From: SZAS-103 sp043747745
GTDB taxonomy: Bacteria > Pseudomonadota > Gammaproteobacteria > Xanthomonadales > Xanthomonadaceae
DNA: 64,000 nt
Direction of reading: 5' to 3'
Assembly: GCA_043747745.1 (NCBI GenBank)
Contig: JAYTOP010000096.1
Location: forward strand, 76,516 to 140,515
The number at the start of each line of letters is the position of its first letter. Position 1 is the first letter of the stretch. Made by a program: the position numbers and the translations under genes. The notes under the pieces were generated by a model. That model worked only from the letters and a program-made list of their open reading frames with translations. It made no database searches and was not told the origin of the DNA. Of the stretch, positions 36,384 through 44,834 are shown piece after piece.

Positions 36384-37159
36384 ACGCCGTCGCCGCAACC
36401 CGGACTGCTCCCTCAATGTTCTCAATCTACGCGCGCGAAGCGGGATATGAATTCCTGCGCATGCTGCGGATGCCGTCGTTCGCCGTCCCGACGCTCGCGT
36501 TTCCGGCGGTGTTCTACCTGCTCTTCGCGGTCGTTCTCGCCGGCAAGGAAAGCAACGAGCGTTCCATCTACATGCTCGCGACCTACGGTGTGTTCGGCGT
36601 GATCGGGCCGGCGCTGTTCGGCTTCGGCGTCGGCATGGCGAACGAGCGCGAAATGGGCTGGATGACCCTCAAGCGCGCCGCGCCGATGCCGATGGGCGCG
36701 TACTTCGCGGGCAAGATCGCGATGAGCCTGCTGTTCGGGTTGCTGGTCGTGCTGACCTTGTCCGCGCTCGCGGTGTTCGCCGGCGGCGTGCGTATGCCGG
36801 TGACGACATGGCTCGAACTGCTGGGCACGCTGATGGTCGGCACGCTGCCGTTCTGCGCGCTGGGACTGATGATCGGCTCGGCGGTGCGGGCGCAGGCCGC
36901 AGTCGCGTTCGTCAACCTTGTCTACATGCCGATGTCGGTGCTGTCCGGGCTGTGGGTGCCGATCACGGTGTTCCCGCAGGTGCTGCAGAAATTCGCCGTC
37001 GTGCTGCCGCCGTACCACCTCGCGAAGCTCGCGCTGTCGATCGTCGGTGTCGGCGAGGCGAACGCTCTGCACGTATTCGCAATTCTCGCCGGTTACACGG
37101 CGCTGTTCCTTGCGATCGCCTGGCGGCTGCAGCGTACACACGAAAGAGCGGGTTCCTGA
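36380..37159 (+). CDS. ABC-2 type permease
   Basis: A 259-residue membrane protein with six hydrophobic helices. The stretch SAVRAQAAVAFVNLVYMPMS, followed by SGLWVP, is the conserved ABC-2 C-terminal motif. ATG 36380 overlaps the ATPase stop. With the upstream ATPase it forms a two-gene exporter. The amidohydrolase and the two-component genes that follow on the same strand suggest one functional block. Confidence 0.9.
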   Translation: MNAVAATRTAPSMFSIYAREAGYEFLRMLRMPSFAVPTLAFPAVFYLLFAVVLAGKESNERSIYMLATYGVFGVIGPALFGFGVGMANEREMGWMTLKRAAPMPMGAYFAGKIAMSLLFGLLVVLTLSALAVFAGGVRMPVTTWLELLGTLMVGTLPFCALGLMIGSAVRAQAAVAFVNLVYMPMSVLSGLWVPITVFPQVLQKFAVVLPPYHLAKLALSIVGVGEANALHVFAILAGYTALFLAIAWRLQRTHERAGS

Positions 37160-37178
37160 TGCGATCATCGCCTGCCGT

Positions 37179-37246
37179 TGTGTCAAGTACGCTTGACACA
37201 CACGTGACGCTTTAGCAAGCTTTTCTATGTAAAGTAGACTTGACAC
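37179..37246. promoter_or_regulatory. TGTCAAG/CTTGACA palindrome and half-site upstream of the amidohydrolase
   Basis: TGTGTCAAG-TACG-CTTGACACA (37179-37200) is a perfect 9-bp dyad. A further copy of ACTTGACAC occurs at about 37238-37246. The element lies 58-125 bp before the amidohydrolase ATG. It looks like an operator with one full and one partial site, or overlapping TTGACA -35 boxes. The binding protein is unknown; the DesR-type regulator encoded downstream is one candidate. Confidence 0.55.
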
Positions 37247-37303
37247 GCTCAAGAAGCAATCATCGACAACGATTCCCTCTTTGCCATCCAAGTGGAGTGA
37301 AGC

Positions 37304-39154
37304 ATGTCTGCAAATAGAGTGATCAGGGTTACGTTCGCGTTGTCGGCGCTCTCCGCGTGCGCGTTCCGGTTCGCATCGGCCGCAGCGCCGGGTCCACATG
37401 CGCTGGATACGGCCAAAGGCAGTGAGGGCGGGAGTGTACGCATCGTCTGCACGCGCGTGTTCGACGGCGTGAAGACGATCCCGCAAGCGAACGTCACCGT
37501 CGTCGGCGGTCGCATCGCGAAGATCGCGCCTGGCTGTGACGCTGCGCAGGGCACGGATACCGTCGATGGACGTGGCAAGACGCTGCTGCCAGGCCTCATC
37601 GACGCGCACGTGCATAGCTGGGGCGATGCACGCCGCGATGCATTGCGCTTCGGCGTGACCACCGAGCTCGACCAGTTCACCGACTGGAAAACTCTGGCCG
37701 AGGCGCGCAAGCAGCGCGTGTCTCTCGCGAAGACCGACCAGGCCGACCTGTGGTCCGCAGGCACTTTGGTCACTGCGCCGGGCGGCCACGGTACCGAATA
37801 CGGCATGCCGATCCCCACGCTGACCAAGCCTGCCGACGCGCAGGCGTTCGTCGATGCGCGCATCAAGGAGGATTCGGACTGGATCAAGATCGTGCGCGAC
37901 GACGGCACCTCGTACAGCCCGACCTTCCACGTACCCACGCTGTCCGCTGATACCGTGAAAGCGACCATCGTCGCCGCGCATGCGCGCCACAGGATGGCGG
38001 TGATCCACATCATCAAGCGCGAGGACGCGCGGCAGGCGATCGCCGACGGCGTCGATGGGCTTGCGCACATCTTCGCCGACCAGCCGGCCGGCGCCGCGAT
38101 CGTGCAACTCGCTCTGCGCAGGAAAGCATTCGTGATCCCGACCCTGGCGGTGACGTCGACCATCGCCGGCGATGCGCATGGCGAACGCCTGCGCGCGGAT
38201 CCCGCGATCGCACCGATGCTTGGCGTTGACCAGAAGACCGCACTCGGCAACGGCTTCCCTGGCGCGAAGCATCCGCAATTCCTGGTCAATGCGCTGGCCA
38301 GCGTACGCATGTTGAATGCCGCGGGCGTGCCGATCCTCGCCGGTACCGATGCGGGCAATCCCGGCACCACGCATGGGGCGAGCTTGCATGAGGAACTTGC
38401 ATTGCTTGTGCAGGCCGGCCTGACCCCGGTGCAGGCGTTGCATGCGGCGACCGCAGCGCCGGCCAAGACATTCGGCTTGAGCGATCGCGGACGCATCGCG
38501 CCGGGCCTGCGCGCGGACTTGGTGCTCGTGGACGGCGATCCGACCGCCAATATTCTCGCCACGCGCAAGATCGTCGGCGTCTGGAAGAACGGTTGCGCGA
38601 TCGTGCGCAAGCCGCCGGTCGCAGTGGTATTGCCGGCCGGTACGGCTGCGCCCGCCGATCCGCTGATCAGCGATTTCGAGGGCGCGAAGATCGACAGCCG
38701 CTACGGTTTCGGCTGGGCGCCGACGACCGACGCAATCGCGGGCGGCAAGTCGATCGCGACGCTGCAACTAGGCAAGGGAGGCGCGCACGGCAGCCACGGA
38801 TCGCTTGCGGTCGCAGGCGAGGTCAAGGTCGGCTTCGCGTTCCCATGGGCAGGCGCGATGTTCTTCCCGACTCCGATGCCGATGCAAGGCACGCTCGATT
38901 ACGGTTCGCGCAAGCAACTCGTGTTCTGGGTCAAGGGCGATGGCCGTCACTACCAGACGATGCTGTTCACCAGCGCCAATCCGCGCACGCCGAGCATGCA
39001 GGGCTTCGTCGCGGGCAAGGACTGGACTGAAGTAAGCCTGTCGCTGTCGGGTTTCACGGGTGCCGACCTCAGCCATGTCGTCGGCCTTGCGTTCTGCGCG
39101 GGCGCGCCGGTGGGAACGTTCGCGTTCCAGGTCGATGATGTAAGGCTGCGTTGA
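37304..39154 (+). CDS. Exported amidohydrolase with C-terminal CIA30-like domain
   Basis: A 616-residue protein. It has an N-terminal signal peptide (ASAAA, about residue 28), then a metal-dependent amidohydrolase barrel: GLIDAHVHSWGD with His102 and His104, WIKIVRDDG lysine region, AVIHIIKRED, and the catalytic aspartate in ILAGTDAGNPG. From about 445 a CIA30-type beta-sandwich follows (SDFEGAKIDSRYGFGW). Periplasmic imidazolonepropionase-like amidohydrolases with this fusion are known, but the substrate is not. It lies between the ABC exporter and the DesK/DesR pair. Confidence 0.83.
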   Translation: MSANRVIRVTFALSALSACAFRFASAAAPGPHALDTAKGSEGGSVRIVCTRVFDGVKTIPQANVTVVGGRIAKIAPGCDAAQGTDTVDGRGKTLLPGLIDAHVHSWGDARRDALRFGVTTELDQFTDWKTLAEARKQRVSLAKTDQADLWSAGTLVTAPGGHGTEYGMPIPTLTKPADAQAFVDARIKEDSDWIKIVRDDGTSYSPTFHVPTLSADTVKATIVAAHARHRMAVIHIIKREDARQAIADGVDGLAHIFADQPAGAAIVQLALRRKAFVIPTLAVTSTIAGDAHGERLRADPAIAPMLGVDQKTALGNGFPGAKHPQFLVNALASVRMLNAAGVPILAGTDAGNPGTTHGASLHEELALLVQAGLTPVQALHAATAAPAKTFGLSDRGRIAPGLRADLVLVDGDPTANILATRKIVGVWKNGCAIVRKPPVAVVLPAGTAAPADPLISDFEGAKIDSRYGFGWAPTTDAIAGGKSIATLQLGKGGAHGSHGSLAVAGEVKVGFAFPWAGAMFFPTPMPMQGTLDYGSRKQLVFWVKGDGRHYQTMLFTSANPRTPSMQGFVAGKDWTEVSLSLSGFTGADLSHVVGLAFCAGAPVGTFAFQVDDVRLR

Positions 39155-39221
39155 GGTTAGGATGATTGCGGCGCGGCGGCCTGCGCATTGCCGCCGCGCA
39201 CCGTTCCAGGGAAAGATCGAC

Positions 39222-40409
39222 ATGGCGATCGGAAAATTCTTCAGGCTGCATCCGGATTCGTTGATCGGTCGCCGCATCGACGCGGGCGGTTCGAGCGAGC
39301 GCTTGCGGTATGTGCCGTTGTACAACCTGATCTGGGTGTTCTGGATTTTCGCGACGCCGTTGTTCGTGCCCGAGGCATTCCCGCACTGGCTGTGGCCCAC
39401 GCTCGCGAGTTTCGCACTGTTCCTCGCGCTGCATTTTCGTGCGTTCTATGGCGCGCAGCGCTGGCTGTTGGGGTGCGCGCTTGGCATTGCGGGATTGGGT
39501 TATGCCCTGCTGCCGTTCAACCCCGGCGGACAGGGTTACCTGATCTACGCGTGTTCGTTCCTCGCGTTCTGCGGATCGGCGCGGCGTTCTGTGATGCTGA
39601 TGCTCGCGGTGATGCTGCCGTACACGGCGATCTCGCGGCAGATGGGCGTGCCATGGGTCTACCTGGCCAGCATGTTCCTGATGGGCCTGGCGGTGGGCAT
39701 CAGCAACATCGCATTCCGCAGCAACCAACTCAAGAACGCCGAACTCAAGCTCTCGCACGATGAGGTGCGCCGACTCGCCGCGACCGCCGAACGCGAGCGC
39801 ATCGGCCGCGACCTGCACGACCTGCTCGGCCATACGCTGTCGCTGATCGCGCTGAAGTCGGAACTCGCTGGCAAGCTGCTCGCGCGCGATCCGGTCGCGG
39901 CGCGGCGCGAGATCGCGGATGTCGAACGCATCACCCGCGACGCACTCGCGCAGGTGCGCAGCGCAGTCAGCGGCATGCGTGCGGCCGGACTGGTCGGCGA
40001 ACTCGCTTCCGCGCGGCTGATGCTGGAATGCGCGGGCGTGCGTTTCTCGTATTCGGGTTTCGACCGCGAGTTGCCGCCTGCGCAGGAAACCTGCCTCGCG
40101 CTCGCGCTGCGCGAAGCGGCGACCAATATCCAGCGCCACTCAGGAGCGGCCCATGCCGAAGCCGAACTCGTCGTGGACAACGACGGCTTGCAATTGACAG
40201 TGCGCGACGATGGACGCGGCGTCGTCGGCATGCACGGCAATGGCCTGACCGGCATGCGCGAACGCTCCGAGGCTTTGGGCGGCACGTTGTCGATCGATGC
40301 AACGCGCGGGCAGGGCGCGCGACTGGTCCTGCGTCTGCCGAAGCTGGCCGTGACCAACGTCGTCAGCCTGGCCGAAGCACAGATCGCAGCGCGACAGGCC
40401 AGCGCATGA
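39222..40409 (+). CDS. DesK-type sensor histidine kinase
   Basis: A 395-residue kinase from ATG 39222 (AGGGA upstream; an earlier ATG at 39162 is less likely). Five to six membrane helices occupy about 33-165. The HisKA_3 phosphoacceptor His199 lies in GRDLHDLLGHTLSLI, and the ATPase domain has REAATNIQRHS and DDGRGVVG with GLTGMRERSEALGG. This is the DesK/LiaS class, which often senses membrane state. Its stop overlaps the regulator start (ATGA), so the pair is coupled. Confidence 0.92.
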   Translation: MAIGKFFRLHPDSLIGRRIDAGGSSERLRYVPLYNLIWVFWIFATPLFVPEAFPHWLWPTLASFALFLALHFRAFYGAQRWLLGCALGIAGLGYALLPFNPGGQGYLIYACSFLAFCGSARRSVMLMLAVMLPYTAISRQMGVPWVYLASMFLMGLAVGISNIAFRSNQLKNAELKLSHDEVRRLAATAERERIGRDLHDLLGHTLSLIALKSELAGKLLARDPVAARREIADVERITRDALAQVRSAVSGMRAAGLVGELASARLMLECAGVRFSYSGFDRELPPAQETCLALALREAATNIQRHSGAAHAEAELVVDNDGLQLTVRDDGRGVVGMHGNGLTGMRERSEALGGTLSIDATRGQGARLVLRLPKLAVTNVVSLAEAQIAARQASA

Positions 40410-41023
40410 TTCGGGTCCTGCTTGCCGAGGACCAGGCGATGGTGCGCGGCGCGTTGTCGGCATTGCTCACGCTCGAATCCGATATCGAAGTGGTCGGCAG
40501 CGTCGCCGATGGCGAAGCGGCCTGGCGCGAATTGCAACGCCTGAAGCAGTCGGACGCTTTGCCCGATGTGCTGGTGTCCGATATCGAGATGCCCGGGTTG
40601 ACCGGGCTGGAGCTCGCCCAGCGCATCCGCGCGCAGGCGCTGCCGGTCAAGGTGGTGATCGTGACGACCTTTGCGCGCAGCGGCTATCTGCGGCGTGCGT
40701 TGGACGCGGGCGTGGTCGGCTATCTGCTCAAGGATGCGCCGGCCGAAAAGCTCGCTGAAGCGCTGCGCCAGGTGCACCGGGGCGGTCGCGCGATCGCTCC
40801 CGAACTGGCATTGGAAGCCTGGTCGGAGGCCGACCCGCTCAACGAACGCGAACGCCAGGTACTGCGGCTGGCCGGTGAAGGACTCGCTGCTGGCGACATT
40901 GCCGAGCGTCTGCATCTCTCGCACGGCACGGTGCGCAATTACTTGTCCGAGGCGATCGGCAAGCTCGGCGTCAGCAACCGCATCGAGGCGCACCGACTGG
41001 CCCGGCAAAAGGGCTGGTTGTAG
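40406..41023 (+). CDS. NarL/DesR-type response regulator
   Basis: A 205-residue regulator. The receiver domain has the acidic pair Glu8-Asp9, phospho-acceptor Asp59 (VSDIEMPG), Thr87/88 and Lys109 (YLLKDAP). The C-terminal LuxR helix-turn-helix is LNERERQVLRLAGEG ... HLSHGTVRNYLSEAIGKLGV. It should be phosphorylated by the upstream kinase. In related systems such pairs control an adjacent ABC exporter, which fits the genes at 35424-37159. Start ATG 40406. Confidence 0.94.
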   Translation: MIRVLLAEDQAMVRGALSALLTLESDIEVVGSVADGEAAWRELQRLKQSDALPDVLVSDIEMPGLTGLELAQRIRAQALPVKVVIVTTFARSGYLRRALDAGVVGYLLKDAPAEKLAEALRQVHRGGRAIAPELALEAWSEADPLNERERQVLRLAGEGLAAGDIAERLHLSHGTVRNYLSEAIGKLGVSNRIEAHRLARQKGWL

Positions 41024-41035
41024 CCAAGTGCGCTG

Positions 41036-41240
41036 ACGCGATGCGTTGAAGCGCATCGCGTGCGCTTGACTACAGGAGAGCCATGACTGCGCGCACCGGG
41101 AGCGCGCGCGAACGGCAAAGCCGGTTCGAATGGTGATGAGGCCTGATTGCGAGCCACAGGCCCGCAGGCCGAAGAACGCCGACTGGCTATGCCGGTCGGC
41201 AGGGCGAGCCACGCGAACGTGGCGAGTCATGCCGATCGGA
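41036..41240. repeat. Diverged copy of the composite palindromic repeat
   Basis: The non-coding stretch after the response regulator contains ATGACTGCGCGCACCGGGAG, CGCGCGAACGGCAAAGCCGG and GGCTATGCCGGTCGGCAGGG, which line up with segments of the units at 21021-21440. It also has its own small palindromes (GATGCGTTGAAGCGCATC, GCCGACTGGC-TATGCC-type arms). The rest of the 41024-41345 gap shows no gene. Confidence 0.6.
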
Positions 41241-41345
41241 AGTGCACCAGAGACGGGTAATTGTCTGGGCTAGGATCGTATCCGACTGCCGCACGCGCCC
41301 CGGCGCTGGTATCGTCGCCATCTCCTTCTCGTCTGCATCCCCCAC

Positions 41346-42644
41346 ATGACCCTGCGCGTTTTGCTTTCCTGTTGCCTGTGCGCCTTGCTGTTCACTGCCT
41401 GCGGGCATCCGGACGACTCCGCCGATTCCACCACGACCGCCAGTGCGCGCAACGTGCCTGCGCCGATCATTGCGCCGGTTGCCGCGGCGTCTGCGACAGG
41501 CGCGGCAGCGGCCAGTGCAGGTCTGACCTCAGGCGTCTACATCTGGCAACGCGTCTGGATGCCGGTGCACCTGGCTGCGCTGAGCGACAGCAAGGATGTG
41601 TTTGCCGAACTGCGCATCCTCGCCGCGCAGGAGCAGCCGCGCGAGGGCTGGATCGACGTGCACGTGGACCTGGATGCGCTCAAGGTCGATGGCCGCGCAG
41701 TGCGGCCGGTGATCCGGCTCGATGGCCGCTTGCCGACGCTCGACGCGGCTGCGATCGCCAGGCGCGCGCATGACCTGGTCGCCAAATGGCGTACCGCTGG
41801 CGTGCATGTGGACGGCGTCGAGATCGATTTCGACTGTCCGTCGGCGCGGCTGGCCGACTACGCGACATTGCTCGCCGCGATCAAGCCCCAGTTGCCGACC
41901 GATACGACGTTGTCGATCACTGCGCTGCCAGCATGGATCGGCGCCCCCGGCCTCGCGCCGGTGCTCGCGCAATCCGATGAAGCGGTGCTGCAGGTGCATG
42001 CGGTCAGCGACCCGAAACACGGTTTGTTCGACGCAAAACAGGCGCAGCAGTGGATCGCTGCGTTTGCGAAGGAAACCACCAAACCGTTCCGCGTCGCGCT
42101 GCCTGCGTACGGCTCGGCCCTGATCCTGGATACGAATGGAGCATCGGTCGGTGTCGAAAGCGAAGCTGCGCTGGCCGAGCCAGGGCAACGGCTGGAGCTG
42201 TACAGCGATCCGCGCGCGGTTGCTGGATTGTTGCGCGATCTCGAACACGCACCGCCGCCGAACCTGCGCGGCTTCGTGTGGTTCCGGTTGCCGCTGCCTG
42301 GTGACCGTCGTGCGTGGCCGCTGGCGACGATCAAGGCGGTGATCGGCGGACAGGAACTGCGCAGCGCATGGACGCCGGAGATCGGCGACGGCGGCAACGG
42401 AGCATTCGACATCAGCGTGCGCAACAGTGGCAATGTCGAAGCGATGTTGCCTGCATCCGTCGATATCGGCGGCACCGGTTGCGGCGATGCCGACGCATTG
42501 CCGGGTTATCGGATCGAACACATCGCTGGCGTGCCGCGTTTCGTGCGCGAAACCGGCGCAACACTACCCGCGACGCAAAGTCGTCCGATTGGCTGGGTGC
42601 GTTGCACGCACATCGTGCCGGGAGATCTGCATGTGCATGCGTAA
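41346..42644 (+). CDS. DUF3142 lipoprotein
   Basis: A 432-residue protein with a lipobox signal peptide (LLFTACG, Cys19), a Thr/Ala-rich linker to about residue 58, and a TIM-barrel-like DUF3142 domain: SGVYIWQRVWMPVHLAAL, then DGVEIDFDCPSARLADYATL, and FVWFRLPLPGDRRAW. The DFDCPSxxLxDY motif is the family signature and recalls glycosidase barrels, but no activity has been established. The following gene starts inside its last codons (14-nt overlap), so the two are made together. Confidence 0.82.
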   Translation: MTLRVLLSCCLCALLFTACGHPDDSADSTTTASARNVPAPIIAPVAAASATGAAAASAGLTSGVYIWQRVWMPVHLAALSDSKDVFAELRILAAQEQPREGWIDVHVDLDALKVDGRAVRPVIRLDGRLPTLDAAAIARRAHDLVAKWRTAGVHVDGVEIDFDCPSARLADYATLLAAIKPQLPTDTTLSITALPAWIGAPGLAPVLAQSDEAVLQVHAVSDPKHGLFDAKQAQQWIAAFAKETTKPFRVALPAYGSALILDTNGASVGVESEAALAEPGQRLELYSDPRAVAGLLRDLEHAPPPNLRGFVWFRLPLPGDRRAWPLATIKAVIGGQELRSAWTPEIGDGGNGAFDISVRNSGNVEAMLPASVDIGGTGCGDADALPGYRIEHIAGVPRFVRETGATLPATQSRPIGWVRCTHIVPGDLHVHA

Positions 42645-44766
42645 GCTTGCTTTTTTCGCACTTGCCTGCGCATTGCCGGTGTCGGCAGTACTGGCCTGCG
42701 GCCCGGATTTCCCGCAGAACCTGCTCGACGACCGCAAGGCCAGCCTGCTCGATCTTCCCGATGGGAGCTTCGCTTTCGAGGCCGCGCACCTGCTGCCGAA
42801 GCCTGACGATCACCTGAAGATCGTCGGGGGTTCGCCGTGGGACGACGCGGACGACGCGCGTGCCACGGGCGAGGCGGTGGGCCTGTCGGCGGATGAGGTG
42901 GCGAAGGTCAAGGCGATGCGCGCGGCATCCGGCCAGAGTGCCGCAGCGGCTGCTGGCGAGGGGCTTGCGCCGGAATTGCTGGACTACACGCTCGGTGCGC
43001 TCGCGTTCAAGGCTGGCGACATGGCCATGGCGACGACGCGCTTCAGGCGAGTGCTCGCGCTGTCGCCGGTGGAGCGCCCACGGCGCGGTCTGTGGGCGCA
43101 GTACATGCTTGCGCGCGCGCAACTTGCCACTGGCAATACCGATAGCGCGGTCGCCTCGTTCGAGGTCGTGCGCCAGCGCGCAAAGTCGGGCGCGGCCGAT
43201 CCACTCGGCCTCGCTGTTGCGAGCTATGGCGAACAGGCGCGCATGCGCTGGCATCGCGGAAATATCGCTGGTGCCGTCGCGTTGTATGCGCAGCAGGCAG
43301 CGCATGGATCGAGCAGCGGAACCGCATCGCTGCTGTTCATCACCCGCAGCATCCTTGCGCATCCGGACATGCTCGAGCGCGCGCTCGACGATCCGCTGAC
43401 GCAACGCTTGCTCGCGGCTTACTACTACACGCGCACCAACGAATTCGCGACCAACTGGCCGGCGGCTGGCAGCAGCAGCGATGCCGACACCGGCGACGGA
43501 GCGAGCGTGCAGAAGTCCAGGACCAGTGTGGACGTGGAGGGATTCCTCGCTGCGGTGCAGCGGCACGGACTCGATCATTTCGATGGTGCCGACCGTCTCG
43601 CAGCGGGTGCCTATCGCGCTGGTCGTTATCCGCTCGCGGCGCAACTTGCGGCGAAATCCACCACGCCGCTTGCGGCCTGGGTACGCGCAAAACTCGCGTT
43701 GCGCGCTGGCAACCATGAAGCAGCAACCAACGAATACGCACTGGCCGCGAAAGGTTTCCCGGTCGACGAAAGCTGGAGCGGCGGCGACTTCTCCGACGGC
43801 GCGGTGAACAGCCCGTTGTGCCGCGTCGAAACCGAGCGTGGCGTGTTCGCGCTCAGTCGCGGCGACTATGTGGAAGCGATGGCGCGAATGTACGCAGGCG
43901 CTCAGGATCATTGGCCGGATGCGGCCTATGTCGCCGAACGCGTGCTGACGCTGGATGAACTCAAGGATTTCGTCGACAAGAATTCGCCCGTAGCGGTCAG
44001 GAAATCCGTGGCGAAAGACGCTGCCGACGAAGATGCTCCGGTATCGACGCCATCCGAACAGATCCGCGCATTGCTCGCTCGACGCCTGCTGCGCGAAGGC
44101 CGCGATGACGAAGTGCTGGCTTACATCGACGATCCCAAGCTGCGTGCCAAGGCTGCCGAATTGCTTGCTGCGCGTCGCGCCAGCAACGCCTGGAAAAGTA
44201 TCGATCGCGCTGCGGCGCTGTACAAACAGGCGCAACTCACGCGCGTCGACGGCATGGACTTGATCGGCACAGAACTCGCACCGGACTATGCCGTCTGGGG
44301 CGGCGAATACCTCATGGACGGGTTCGCGTTGCAACCGCCGGAGCTTGTCGCCCACGACGAGCATGTACGTCTTGCTGCGAGCGCGGTCGCACCGGATCAG
44401 CGCTATCACTACCGCTATGTCGCTGCGGACCTGGCCGAACAGGCGGCAGGACTGGTGCCTGCGCGTTCGCAAGCGTACGCGGCGATGATGTGCCAGGCGA
44501 CCGGCTGGTTGGTTGGCGTCAATTCCAGGCGTGCGGAGGCGTTGTATCACCGTTATCTGCGTGAGGGCGCGTGGGTGCGCTGGGGCAAGAATTTTGGACA
44601 CAGCTGCCCGCAACCCGACTTCGGCAGCGCCTCGTCGTTGCCGTGGAAGCAAAGATATTGGGCAGTGCGGCATTTCGCCAAGCGCACATGGCCTTACGGT
44701 TTGGGCCTGTTCGTTGTCGGGATCGTGATGCTGATCGTGCGTCGTCGGCGTCGCAGCGCTGGGTGA
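42631..44766 (+). CDS. Large exported helical-repeat protein, membrane-anchored
   Basis: A 711-residue protein from ATG 42631 (GGGAG 6 nt upstream). The signal peptide ends AVLACGPD, with a possible lipobox Cys. The body is alanine-rich alpha-helical with tetratricopeptide-like pairs (FKAGDMAMATTRFRRVL; GRYPLAAQLAAK), and a C-terminal membrane helix (about 690-707) is followed by a basic RRRRR tail. It overlaps the DUF3142 gene, so the two probably act together at the envelope. I do not know a named family. It is followed by queA. Confidence 0.72.
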   Translation: MCMRKLAFFALACALPVSAVLACGPDFPQNLLDDRKASLLDLPDGSFAFEAAHLLPKPDDHLKIVGGSPWDDADDARATGEAVGLSADEVAKVKAMRAASGQSAAAAAGEGLAPELLDYTLGALAFKAGDMAMATTRFRRVLALSPVERPRRGLWAQYMLARAQLATGNTDSAVASFEVVRQRAKSGAADPLGLAVASYGEQARMRWHRGNIAGAVALYAQQAAHGSSSGTASLLFITRSILAHPDMLERALDDPLTQRLLAAYYYTRTNEFATNWPAAGSSSDADTGDGASVQKSRTSVDVEGFLAAVQRHGLDHFDGADRLAAGAYRAGRYPLAAQLAAKSTTPLAAWVRAKLALRAGNHEAATNEYALAAKGFPVDESWSGGDFSDGAVNSPLCRVETERGVFALSRGDYVEAMARMYAGAQDHWPDAAYVAERVLTLDELKDFVDKNSPVAVRKSVAKDAADEDAPVSTPSEQIRALLARRLLREGRDDEVLAYIDDPKLRAKAAELLAARRASNAWKSIDRAAALYKQAQLTRVDGMDLIGTELAPDYAVWGGEYLMDGFALQPPELVAHDEHVRLAASAVAPDQRYHYRYVAADLAEQAAGLVPARSQAYAAMMCQATGWLVGVNSRRAEALYHRYLREGAWVRWGKNFGHSCPQPDFGSASSLPWKQRYWAVRHFAKRTWPYGLGLFVVGIVMLIVRRRRRSAG

Positions 44767-44834
44767 TGGATACCATATGGAAGACCGGTCGCATCGGCGA
44801 TAATCGCCGACTGCCATCGTGCTCCGCCTCTCTC

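Noticed and set aside
36422..38767. A 781-codon antisense frame across the ABC permease and amidohydrolase genes
   Set aside because: It mirrors a well-supported plus-strand pair. Its translation is rich in Arg, Gln and His with no domain, as expected from GC-rich codon shadows.
42412..44817. An 801-codon antisense frame over the DUF3142 and helical-repeat genes
   Set aside because: It is antisense to two genes with signal peptides and good ribosome sites, and has no recognisable domain.
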